64,000 nucleotides of DNA from Bacillus methanolicus PB1 (GTDB lineage Bacteria; Bacillota; Bacilli; Bacillales; Cytobacillaceae): NCBI RefSeq assembly GCF_000262755.1, contig NZ_AFEU01000001.1, positions 496,001 through 560,000 on the forward strand, given 5' to 3'. Numbering within the stretch: position 1 is the stretch's first letter; every line of letters begins with the position of its first letter. A model generated the notes under the pieces. That model was not told the DNA's origin. It did no database searches and saw nothing but the letters and a program-made list of their open reading frames with translations. A program made the position numbers and the translations under genes. Of this stretch, positions 1-7,800 are shown in pieces.

Positions 1-99
1 CCGGCCATTCATGATGATGGACGAATCGTTCAAAAAATCGATGGATGGTAAGCTCCTTCTTTGCGCTTTTGTCTCTAAATGCAGCAATTCTGCTTTCAT
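1..99 (-). CDS. 5' fragment of a BioF-like pyridoxal-phosphate acyltransferase
   Basis: Only the first 33 codons lie in the window; the gene runs off the left edge. The start is an ATG behind a GGGAGG ribosome-binding site. The N-terminus resembles 8-amino-7-oxononanoate synthase / 2-amino-3-ketobutyrate CoA ligase: a short amphipathic helix, then a RSLP segment, then a MNGR segment just before the point where the family's NYLGL motif would come. The BirA-type operator about 45 bases upstream supports a biotin biosynthesis role. The fragment is too short to tell BioF from related acyltransferases by sequence alone; the operator is the stronger evidence. Confidence 0.55.
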   Translation of the reverse strand, partial: MKAELLHLETKAQRRSLPSIDFLNDSSIIMNGR

Positions 100-143
100 T
101 TGTTCCTCCCACGAGCGCATCCTATCCCACCTTATCCACTAAA

Positions 144-174
144 ATGTTAACCTTAAATAATATTAAGTTAACAT
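144..174. promoter_or_regulatory. BirA (biotin repressor) operator
   Basis: ATGTTAAC and GTTAACAT are perfect inverted repeats, with TGTTAAC and GTTAACA separated by exactly 15-16 bases of A/T. This half-site and spacing match the operator bound by BirA-biotinyl-AMP in Firmicutes. It lies upstream of the bioF-like start at 99 (minus strand). Its presence implies biotin-dependent repression of that gene. Confidence 0.85.
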
Positions 175-344
175 AATAAACAATCATAACATATGAAAAT
201 AATTCAAACAATCTTTTTCTTAATTCTATTCAAAAGAAACATTTACATTTTTAAGACCCGCCTACGGCTGCCTTATCAAGATCAACTAATTGTGAAAATA
301 ACTCCTCTTTGTAAGGAACGATGTTAAACTGTTTTTTGGTTTGG

Positions 345-378
345 GATAAAAAAGAGACAGGAATGCGTTCCTGTCTCT
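345..378 (-). terminator. Rho-independent terminator of cysJI
   Basis: An 11-bp perfect stem (AGAGACAGGAA / TTCCTGTCTCT) with a 4-base loop is followed on the minus strand by a run of T. It lies just downstream of the cysI stop codon. Confidence 0.9.
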
Positions 379-388
379 GATTTCTTGA

Positions 389-2107
389 TCAATCATGGAA
401 ATTCGTGCCGTCTGTCGTAGCTTTGACTATACCTGCCCGGATGACAAAGTCACCGAAGTGCTCGCCTTCCTGCCGTTCTTTTGCGTAGCGGGAAAGAAGC
501 ACACGCAATTCGCTCAAAATTTCTTCTTCCCCGATGTTTTCGCGGTACATTTTGCTTAAGCGGCTGCCGTCAAAAGCTGCGCCAAGATACATATTGTATT
601 TGCCGGGCGCCTTGCCGATAAATCCAATTTCGCCGAGCGCATGCCGGGCACAGCCGTTCGGGCAGCCAGTCATACGGATGGTAATTTCTTTGTCGCGTAG
701 ACCGTTTTCATCAATAATGGCATCAATCTTGTCAAGAAGGACGGGCAAATAGCGTTCTGCTTCTGCCATCGCAAGTCCGCACGTCGGAAGAGCGACGCAA
801 GCCAGGGAACTGCGGCGGAGTGCTGTATAATGCTTGCCATCTGTCAAACCGTATTGCTCGATCAATTCACTTATCTTTTCCTTATTCTGGCTGGATACAT
901 TGGCGATGATCAGGTTTTGATTGGCCGTAAGCCGGAAATCACCGGTATGGATTTTAGCGATTTCGCGCAGGCCGGTCTTCAGTTTATAATCATCAAAATC
1001 CGCAATGCGTCCGCCTTGGACAAACAGCGTAAAATGCCATTTTCCTTGAACGCCTTCCACCCAGCCGTAACGGTCGCCGTTATGGTCGAAATGAAACGGT
1101 TTCGCTTCGACAAGCCTCCAGCCGAGGCGGTTTTCCAGTTCATCCTTGACTGTTTCCAGCCCGAGCCGGTCAACCGTGTACTTAAACCGGGCATTTTTGC
1201 GTTCCGAACGGTTCCCGTAGTCACGCTGTATCGTGATGACTTTTTCCGCCACCTCAAGAATTTGGCCTGGTGTACAAAAACCGATTACTTTGGCAAGCTG
1301 CGGATATGTCGTTTTGTCGCCGTGCGTCATACCCATGCCGCCGCCGATCGCCACGTTAAAACCGACAAGCTTGCCATCTTCAACAATCGCAATGAATCCA
1401 AGGTCCTGCGAAAAAACATCAATGTCATTTGATGGCGGAACGGCGATACCGATCTTAAACTTCCGCGGCAAATAAAGCGGTCCGTACATTGGTTCAACTT
1501 CTTCCATTTCAGGCGTGCCAGCCACTTTTTCTTCATCAAGCCAAATCTCATGATATGCTTTTGTGCGCGGCAACAAATAATCGCTTAATCGTTTCGACCA
1601 TTCATATACTTCGGAATGAATCTCAGATTGAAATGGGTTCGGGTTGCACATAACATTCCGGTTCACGTCCCCGCACGCCGCAATCGTATCCAAAAGGGAC
1701 GCATGGATTTCCTGGATCGTTTTTTTCATATTCCATTTTAAAATCCCATGCATTTGAAACGTCATGCGAGTTGTCAGTTTTAAGGTGCCGTTTGCGTTTT
1801 TTTGGGCAAGTTCGTCCATGACAAGCCATTGGGCCGGAGTTGCTACACCGCCCGGCAAACGGACGCGGAGCATGAACTGATAGGCAGGTTCAAGTTTTTG
1901 CTTTTGGCGTTCGTTGCGCAGATCCCGGTCATCCTGCAAGTAACTACCGTGAAATTTCATCAGGCGATTGTCATCATCGGGAATTCCGGCGCTGAGCCGG
2001 TCCTGCATCGATTCCCTCAGCGTGCCGCGTAAATAGTCGCTTTTTTCTTTAATGCGTTCTACATCGCTTGGCGGTCCTTCCGGGGCTTTTAAAATTTGGT
2101 GCAACAT
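389..2107 (-). CDS. cysI: Assimilatory sulfite reductase (NADPH), hemoprotein subunit
   Basis: 572 residues, the usual CysI length. It reduces sulfite to sulfide with six electrons delivered by CysJ, using a coupled siroheme and [4Fe-4S] cluster in the cytoplasm. The cluster and siroheme cysteines are visible near the C-terminus ([16 protein letters not shown], then [17 protein letters not shown]), as is the [11 protein letters not shown] siroheme-pocket segment around residue 150. The ATG has an AAAGGAG ribosome-binding site 9 bases upstream. It starts 27 bases after cysJ ends, so the two form one operon that ends in the hairpin at 345-378. Confidence 0.97.
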   Translation of the reverse strand: MLHQILKAPEGPPSDVERIKEKSDYLRGTLRESMQDRLSAGIPDDDNRLMKFHGSYLQDDRDLRNERQKQKLEPAYQFMLRVRLPGGVATPAQWLVMDELAQKNANGTLKLTTRMTFQMHGILKWNMKKTIQEIHASLLDTIAACGDVNRNVMCNPNPFQSEIHSEVYEWSKRLSDYLLPRTKAYHEIWLDEEKVAGTPEMEEVEPMYGPLYLPRKFKIGIAVPPSNDIDVFSQDLGFIAIVEDGKLVGFNVAIGGGMGMTHGDKTTYPQLAKVIGFCTPGQILEVAEKVITIQRDYGNRSERKNARFKYTVDRLGLETVKDELENRLGWRLVEAKPFHFDHNGDRYGWVEGVQGKWHFTLFVQGGRIADFDDYKLKTGLREIAKIHTGDFRLTANQNLIIANVSSQNKEKISELIEQYGLTDGKHYTALRRSSLACVALPTCGLAMAEAERYLPVLLDKIDAIIDENGLRDKEITIRMTGCPNGCARHALGEIGFIGKAPGKYNMYLGAAFDGSRLSKMYRENIGEEEILSELRVLLSRYAKERQEGEHFGDFVIRAGIVKATTDGTNFHD

Positions 2108-2134
2108 GTTGCAAAACTCCTTTCATACAGAAAA

Positions 2135-3955
2135 TTAATATACATCACGCTGGTAACGTTTTTGCTGCTGCATGCCAGCAAGATAGTCTTCCGCTTTTTC
2201 ACGGCTCATGCCGCCTTCTTTTTCGATAATCTCAAGTAAAGTGTTATGGACGTCATGTGCCATGTTTTTCTCATCGCCGCAAATATAAACAACTGCTCCT
2301 TCTTGAAGCCACTCAAACAATTCTTTGCTGTGTTCAAGCATGCGGTGCTGCACATACACCTTTTCATCCGTGTCACGCGAAAACGCGACATCCATTTTCG
2401 TCAGCACGCCGTCTTTCAGCCACTTTTGCCATTCTGTCTGGTAAAGGAAATCCGTCACGAAATGCTGGTCGCCGAAAAACAGCCATGATTTTCCTTTCGC
2501 CCCGATTTCTTCACGTTCCTGCATAAAGGAGCGGAACGGGGCAATGCCTGTTCCCGGTCCAATCATGATGATCGGCGTATCCGGATTATTTGGCAGTTTA
2601 AAGTTTTGGTTATGCTGAATGTAAATCGGTAGCGTGTCCCCTGGCCGCAGACGCTCCGCACATAAAATCGAGCAGACACCTTTTCGTTCGCGGCCGTGTG
2701 TATGATACCGGACGGCGCCGATTGTTAAATGCACTTCATCCGGATTCGCGGATAAACTGCTCGCAATCGAATAAAGGCGGGGCGGCATTTTTCTGAGAAT
2801 GGAGATAAACTCTTGCGCCGATACACTCCACGGACCAAAATCACGGACCAAATCAAGCAAATCGCGCCCTTCAAGATATGCTTTTAATTTTTCTTCATTG
2901 CCCGGTGATAATAACTTACGTAATTCTTCATTCGCTGAAAGCTTCGCCGCCTTTTCAAGAAGCGGTTTTGTTAAAACAGTAATTTCAAAGTGGGAGATGA
3001 GCGCTTCTTTGAGCGGTCGGACATCTCCTTGTTTATTGACCGTCACGATTTCTTCCGGATCCCATTTCATTTCCTCAAGAAGCATGCCCACAAGAGCCGG
3101 ATCGTTTTCCGGATAAATTCCGAGGCTGTCACCCGGTTCGAATGTGAGACCAGACCCTTCAAGCGATAACTCGATATGGCGCGTTTCTTTATTTGAGCCA
3201 CGACCGTTCAAATTGATATTTTCAAGCACTTCTGCTCTAAACGGATTTGTTCTGGAATACACCGATCCAACTGCCTGAGGCGTTGAACCTTGCGGAAATT
3301 CAGCCTTTTCTTCATTCTCTTCCCTTAAGCCGTCAATGACTCCTTCAAGCCATTCGACCGCCGGCTCATCATAGTCAAGATCGCAGTCAAAGCGCGGATA
3401 AATCCGAGTGCCACCAAGCTCTTCTAACCGAGCATCAAATTCTTTTCCCGTTTGGCAAAAAAACTCATACGAGCTGTCACCTAGCGCCAAAACAGAAAAG
3501 CGGAGACCGTCAAGCTTTGGCGCCCTCCTGCCATGAAGAAATTCATGGAACGACAGAGCATTATCCGGAGGGTCGCCTTCTCCATGTGTGCTCACGATAA
3601 TAAGCAGGTTTTGGACCTTCTTCAAATTGTTCGGCTTAAAATCGCTCATCGACAAAACTGTTGCCTGAAATCCGCGGCCCTCAAGCGTCTTTCCTGCCTT
3701 CTCCGCTAGCCCCCGGGCGTTGCCCGTCTGGGATCCGTATAGAATGGTCACTTCTTTTGAGATTGTCTGCCCGGTGCTCCCCGAAGGAAGTTCTGCCGCC
3801 GGCACTTCTGGAGTTCCCAAAACGAAATTAGAATGGGACGCAGCCAGATAACCGCTCAGCCAGACTTTTTGTGTTTCTGTCAATGTCGACAGAAGGCGGT
3901 TTAGTAGATCTGCCTGCTCCTGATTAAACGGACTGTTCATTACTTGAAGTTGCAA
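2135..3955 (-). CDS. cysJ: Assimilatory sulfite reductase (NADPH), flavoprotein subunit
   Basis: About 606 residues. It carries electrons from NADPH through FAD and FMN to the CysI hemoprotein. In order: an N-terminal flavodoxin domain (ILYGSQTGNARGLA, STHGEGDPPDNA), an FAD-binding ferredoxin-reductase domain (RLYSIASS, GVCS), and an NADPH domain (MIGPGTGIAPFRSFMQER, YICGDEKNMA) ending in the RDVY tail typical of the family. I chose the TTG at 3955 because a GAGGTGG ribosome-binding site lies 7 bases upstream and the residues from there match CysJ N-termini. The GTG 15 bases further up overlaps that ribosome-binding site. Confidence 0.96.
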   Translation of the reverse strand: MQLQVMNSPFNQEQADLLNRLLSTLTETQKVWLSGYLAASHSNFVLGTPEVPAAELPSGSTGQTISKEVTILYGSQTGNARGLAEKAGKTLEGRGFQATVLSMSDFKPNNLKKVQNLLIIVSTHGEGDPPDNALSFHEFLHGRRAPKLDGLRFSVLALGDSSYEFFCQTGKEFDARLEELGGTRIYPRFDCDLDYDEPAVEWLEGVIDGLREENEEKAEFPQGSTPQAVGSVYSRTNPFRAEVLENINLNGRGSNKETRHIELSLEGSGLTFEPGDSLGIYPENDPALVGMLLEEMKWDPEEIVTVNKQGDVRPLKEALISHFEITVLTKPLLEKAAKLSANEELRKLLSPGNEEKLKAYLEGRDLLDLVRDFGPWSVSAQEFISILRKMPPRLYSIASSLSANPDEVHLTIGAVRYHTHGRERKGVCSILCAERLRPGDTLPIYIQHNQNFKLPNNPDTPIIMIGPGTGIAPFRSFMQEREEIGAKGKSWLFFGDQHFVTDFLYQTEWQKWLKDGVLTKMDVAFSRDTDEKVYVQHRMLEHSKELFEWLQEGAVVYICGDEKNMAHDVHNTLLEIIEKEGGMSREKAEDYLAGMQQQKRYQRDVY

Positions 3956-4277
3956 CGGTATCCACCTCACAAAGGAATAAAAACTTATCTTAGGTACTCT
4001 TATTTAAAATGACAGTTTTCAAAATTTCTTCCGTTTTACTTTTAAGTGAAAAATGATTCTTTTTATCGAATCTAGATTTTCCCTATAAATTAAGTCGGTT
4101 ATAATGTTATAAACCATCCGAAAATGACTAGGGATAGGCTCTTTTCAAGGTTATTTATCGTAATAGTATGATTTTTAACAAAAGTTTTAAATTAACTTTA
4201 CCTTAAAACACGGCATTAGTAAAATAAATATAAATTATTATTACTATTAAGATTACTAATAATAAGGCGGGATATCT
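3956..4277. promoter_or_regulatory. Divergent promoter region between cysJ and cysL
   Basis: This 322-base AT-rich spacer separates divergent cysJ and cysL and must carry both promoters. A perfect TTATAA-TG-TTATAA palindrome lies at 4099-4112 and a TTACTATTA-type direct repeat at about 4239-4262. Either could be a LysR-type binding site, but I cannot assign -35/-10 boxes with confidence. Confidence 0.4.
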
Positions 4278-5186
4278 TTGTACTATGAAGAGTTAAAAAC
4301 ATTTGTAACCCTTGCAGAAGTTAAAAATTTCACAAAAACAGCCGAAATCCTTCTCATGTCACAACCAACTGTAAGTTTGCACATAAAAAATTTGGAAAAA
4401 GAATTCCATACAAAATTATTTCTGCGTTCTCCAAAATTCTTGCAAATCACCCCATCCGGAGAGATTTTATATGATCGCGCAAAGCAAATGATCACGATCT
4501 ATGAACAGACTAAACAAGACATTCTCGAACATGATAACTCCATAAAAGGAGTATTAAAAATAGGCGCTAGTTTTACAATCGGCGAGTATATCTTGCCTAC
4601 TTTACTTCTTGACCTTCAAAACGACTATCCAGAACTTGAACTGCAAGTTACAATTGGAAACACGGAAGAAATCGTTCAATCTGTCCGGTTGTATCAAGTC
4701 GATATAGGCTTAATTGAAGGTCAAACAAATGAAAAGGAGCTTTCCGTACACTCTTTTATGCAAGATGAGTTATTTATTGTTTCTTCGAACAAACATGAAC
4801 TTGCCTGTAAAGATGAAGTTACAATGGCTGACCTTCAAAATCAAGCATGGGTAACCAGAGAAGTTGGATCAGGTACACGTGAATATCTTAACCACGTCAT
4901 TCGTTCAAATGGTTTGAAAGTGAAATCGCTTCTTACCATAAGCAGCAATCAGGGAATTAAAGAAACACTGATCAATGGTATGGGGCTTTCTCTCCTATCC
5001 CGCAGTGTCATTGAAAGAGATGTACAGCATAGGAATCTTTCTATTATACAGTTGAAAGATCAGTCCTTTTACCGAACGCTTTCCTACATTTATTCCCCCA
5101 TTTTGCAAGATAAAAAGAACGTGAAGACTTTTATAAATGCATTAAACAAAAAATGGCCTAACAGCAAGAAAGAAATCCAATTTTGA
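4278..5186 (+). CDS. cysL: LysR-family transcriptional regulator, CysL-like
   Basis: 302 residues with the standard LysR layout: an N-terminal winged helix-turn-helix (residues 1-60, FTKTAEILLMSQPTVSLHI) and a C-terminal substrate-binding domain (KIGASFTIGEYILPTLL). The start is a TTG with AAGGCGG 7 bases upstream. It is divergent from cysJI, the classic position for a LysR regulator of the adjacent operon; in Bacillus subtilis CysL activates cysJI. The name rests on this context and on general resemblance. The LysR assignment is certain; the exact orthology is not. Confidence 0.85.
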   Translation: MYYEELKTFVTLAEVKNFTKTAEILLMSQPTVSLHIKNLEKEFHTKLFLRSPKFLQITPSGEILYDRAKQMITIYEQTKQDILEHDNSIKGVLKIGASFTIGEYILPTLLLDLQNDYPELELQVTIGNTEEIVQSVRLYQVDIGLIEGQTNEKELSVHSFMQDELFIVSSNKHELACKDEVTMADLQNQAWVTREVGSGTREYLNHVIRSNGLKVKSLLTISSNQGIKETLINGMGLSLLSRSVIERDVQHRNLSIIQLKDQSFYRTLSYIYSPILQDKKNVKTFINALNKKWPNSKKEIQF

Positions 5187-5487
5187 GCTTGCTTTTTTGT
5201 CCCTAAATTGTCTGCAGTGGCCCTGTTTATGATGCAATCCAGCAGCTCTCCAGTGATTGATCTTGATACGGTAAAGGAAAGCAAGTGTAGGACCGGTTTT
5301 AGTTATTTTGATAGCGATCGTAATAGCACTTCAACCACTAACACTCATAATATGAGCGGGACGATATTTACCGCCCCGCCCATCTGCATATGGAACCTAT
5401 ACGCCTTCTCCGGATTAAAGGTTGACCTTTTGTTTTCTCAAGGATAAAATGAGAGACAATCAAATGAACAAAGGAGTATTTATTTCT
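5187..5487. other. Intergenic region without recognised gene
   Basis: About 300 bases between cysL and the metalloprotease gene. The minus strand has a broken open frame that overlaps the end of cysL, but it lacks a ribosome-binding site and I recognise no family in it. No terminator or RNA gene is evident. Confidence 0.4.
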
Positions 5488-6216
5488 ATGCCTAGCTTTC
5501 AATATGGCAGGACAACGATAGATTATGCAGTAGAGTATAAGCCAGAAAAGCAGGACGTCACGATATCTGTTGAGTGGTTAGAAGGAGTCAAAGTAGTTGC
5601 TCCTGAGGGAATAGATCCTACACTTTTAGATTCTATCCTTTATAAAAAAGCCCCATGGATTATTGATAAGTGGCAGGCATTGAATCAAATTTCCGATCCC
5701 CCCGCTCCTAAAGAATTTGTAAGTGGGGAGAAATTTGCTTATTTAGGGCGTAACTATCGGCTAAAAGTATTGAAAAGTGAAGAAGTTATAAAGCCAATAT
5801 TTCTATTTAAACAAAGTAAATTTATTGCTACGCTACCTCCGCATTTAACAGAAGAAGAGAGAATACCATACTTTCAACAAGCATTCAAAGACTGGTATAT
5901 ACGTTACGGAGAAAAGAAGTTGCAAGAACGTCTGGAAGTTTATCATTCTAAAATGGGTGTCATTCCGACAAAGATTAAATTAAAAGAACAAAAAATGCGC
6001 TGGGGGACATGTACAAATGAAGGGGCCATTTATTTAAACTGGAGAATTATGATGGCGCCAATGCCGATTATCGATTATTTATTAGTACATGAATTGGCCC
6101 ATATGAAATATCCAAATCATTCAGATGATTTTTGGCATTTTGTTAAATCTGTGATATCGGACTATGAACAGAGAAAAGAATGGTTACGTATAAACGGTCC
6201 AACATTAACTTTATAG
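5488..6216 (+). CDS. DUF45 / M48-type zinc metallopeptidase (YgjP-like)
   Basis: 243 residues from the ATG at 5488. The zinc-binding HELAHMKYPNHSDDFW block near residue 200 and the KMRWGTCTNEGAIYLNW segment before it are the hallmarks of the YgjP/DUF45 metal-dependent hydrolases. No signal peptide is visible, so it is probably cytoplasmic. An AAAGGAG lies 11 bases upstream of the chosen ATG; in-frame starts further up (5422, 5464) have poorer sites. Genes of this family often lie beside type I restriction loci. Here it converges on an HsdR remnant, which suggests both are relics of one such locus. Confidence 0.85.
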   Translation: MPSFQYGRTTIDYAVEYKPEKQDVTISVEWLEGVKVVAPEGIDPTLLDSILYKKAPWIIDKWQALNQISDPPAPKEFVSGEKFAYLGRNYRLKVLKSEEVIKPIFLFKQSKFIATLPPHLTEEERIPYFQQAFKDWYIRYGEKKLQERLEVYHSKMGVIPTKIKLKEQKMRWGTCTNEGAIYLNWRIMMAPMPIIDYLLVHELAHMKYPNHSDDFWHFVKSVISDYEQRKEWLRINGPTLTL

Positions 6217-6221
6217 ATGAC

Positions 6222-6249
6222 GAAAGCCTCCTTAAGTCAGGAGGCTTTC
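6222..6249. terminator. Bidirectional terminator
   Basis: A 10-bp perfect stem (GAAAGCCTCC / GGAGGCTTTC) with an 8-base loop lies between two convergent genes and can serve both. The T runs are short. Confidence 0.75.
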
Positions 6250-6255
6250 AATCGT

Positions 6256-6546
6256 TTATCGTTTGTAATGCACCATTGCTAATGACATAATCTGTTGGGT
6301 TACGCTTTCTAATTGGTCTTTAGGGATAATACTGGCCCGCAGTTGCTTTTTAATTTTCTTCCTCATCTCACGTTTCACATCTTCTTTATTCACCCAATCA
6401 ATTGCTAGGCTTTCTTCTGCAATGATGTCTGTTACAAGATGTGTCAACGCATCAATCGCATCTTTATGTTCTTCGTCTGGAAGAAGCTGTTGAAACAATT
6501 GATAAAACGGATATTGAAGCCGATTGGGGATCACGGTTTTCTTCAT
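6256..6546 (-). pseudogene. C-terminal remnant of type I restriction subunit HsdR (DUF3387)
   Basis: 96 residues from an ATG; the frame is open a little further up. The segment around residues 45-95 (LAIDWVNKEDVKREMRKKIK) matches the conserved end of HsdR (DUF3387), which normally follows a helicase and nuclease of about 900 residues. All of that is missing, as are hsdM and hsdS. The stub keeps its natural stop and the terminator at 6222-6249. It may be untranslated debris, or a small protein from an AGGAA-type site 4 bases before the ATG. Confidence 0.7.
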
Positions 6547-6654
6547 CCAATTCCTAAGACGTTCGATCAGATATAGTAAGTAAGGTACTTTAAATAAGAG
6601 AAAACAAAAATAAGTCTTCTTTTATTAATGTTGCAGCATCACACCTTTTCCAGA

Positions 6655-6686
6655 TAAATAAAAAGCACCCTTAAAAAAGAGTGCTA
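6655..6686 (-). terminator. Rho-independent terminator overlapping a stop codon
   Basis: AGCACCCTT pairs with AAGAGTGCT (one mismatch), followed on the minus strand by TTTTTATTTA. The 5' side of the stem includes the stop codon of the gene at 6684-6995. Confidence 0.8.
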
Positions 6687-6995
6687 AACAATGTAATCAT
6701 CTAAATTTTCAATTTCGTCTGTTCGACCATAAAGAAAAGCTTCATATTCCTTACATTCTTTTAAACTACTTATTAATTGAGTAAAGTATTCCTCATTATA
6801 TAATTCTTGTGATTGGACAATATTAATAAAAGATTTAGCAGTTGAACAGAAAGTCTTAGTAAATTCTATGCCATTATATTTTGTCTCAACATACGATTGT
6901 GATTTTCTAATCCAATCTATTATTTTTTCATAATTACTCTTATTAAGATTATATTTTAAATCTTCGCCTTCTTGAATTAATTTTTTTATTTCCAT
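6684..6995 (-). CDS. Hypothetical protein, 103 residues
   Basis: Not recognised. It is acidic and helical, with no membrane segment or signal peptide. The ATG has a strong AAGGGAAGGTG site and the gene has its own terminator, so it is likely expressed as a single unit. It lies between the HsdR remnant and the NRPS cluster. Confidence 0.65.
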   Translation of the reverse strand: MEIKKLIQEGEDLKYNLNKSNYEKIIDWIRKSQSYVETKYNGIEFTKTFCSTAKSFINIVQSQELYNEEYFTQLISSLKECKEYEAFLYGRTDEIENLDDYIV

Positions 6996-7170
6996 ATTAG
7001 CACCTTCCCTTCTTTACTATTAATGTTTCGACACAAAGAGAGGAATTTCCTCTTTAATCTTGAAAAGAATTTAATATTCAATTTTTAAGTGCAATAAACA
7101 TTGTATTTGCAGGTCTACAGCTGGACAATAAATAGTTGTTTAACCTGATTGTATTCTTCTCTCAAATCCT

Positions 7171-7746
7171 TTAGAGACCGGCCCTGTTTAGAATATACCC
7201 GTTTACATATACATTGATCTTGCCAATCTTTTCAGCGCATACACTAATTACAGCATTCTTAAATTTAAAAGACTTTATAAAATCCTTATCAAAAGAATTC
7301 CACTTATTCAAATCTTCATCAATTCCCACCCCTAGATACTTTACATAAGCCTCTTTCCTTGTCCATATTTCAGAAAATTTCACTCCCTGTTTCATCCGTT
7401 CTTTTTCCTCATCATGTAAAATCCAACCATACGCCTCTTCTTGATAGTCTATACTTAACGACTCAATATCCACACCAACAGGACCTTCTCTACTAACTGC
7501 TAATACCAAATACTCTTCATTATGAGACCAATTTACAAATCCTTCATCATTGACTAATAAAGGTTTTCCTCTTTCATCTCTCCAAATTTCCACTTCGCCT
7601 AAAACAGACTTTACTAAAAGTAAAGAAAGTATGGATTCTCTACCGTTTCCATACTTCTTTATATACATCTGTTCTTTATCGGTGATGATGCTCTCATTTA
7701 TTTCTTTTTTGCAAAACTTCCAGTCTTGAAATATATATACATCCAC
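7171..7746 (-). CDS. Sfp-type 4'-phosphopantetheinyl transferase
   Basis: About 191 residues. It transfers phosphopantetheine from CoA to the serine of a carrier domain. The magnesium-binding VGVDIES motif (about residue 92) and the WTRKEAYVKYLG motif (about residue 128) are both intact. It follows the NRPS gene, whose carrier domain is its obvious substrate. The start is uncertain: the GTG at 7746 has a GGTGG 11 bases upstream, while a TTG at 7764 has no ribosome-binding site. A terminator hairpin lies between the NRPS stop and this gene, so expression from the NRPS promoter may be reduced read-through. Confidence 0.9.
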   Translation of the reverse strand: MDVYIFQDWKFCKKEINESIITDKEQMYIKKYGNGRESILSLLLVKSVLGEVEIWRDERGKPLLVNDEGFVNWSHNEEYLVLAVSREGPVGVDIESLSIDYQEEAYGWILHDEEKERMKQGVKFSEIWTRKEAYVKYLGVGIDEDLNKWNSFDKDFIKSFKFKNAVISVCAEKIGKINVYVNGYILNRAGL

Positions 7747-7762
7747 GATCCCACATACCACC

Positions 7763-7800
7763 AAAAAAAAGAAGTATCAGGATTACACTAATACTTCTTT
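7763..7800 (-). terminator. Hairpin with T run between the NRPS gene and the transferase gene
   Basis: On the minus strand, AAGAAGTATTAG and CTGATACTTCTT form a 12-bp stem with one mismatch, followed by eight T. The 5' arm contains the last codons of the NRPS gene. It looks like an intrinsic terminator or attenuator inside the cluster. Confidence 0.75.

Noticed and set aside
830-1475. Plus-strand open frames of up to 200 codons within cysI
   Set aside because: They are antisense to a clear CysI coding sequence, have no ribosome-binding sites and show no family features.
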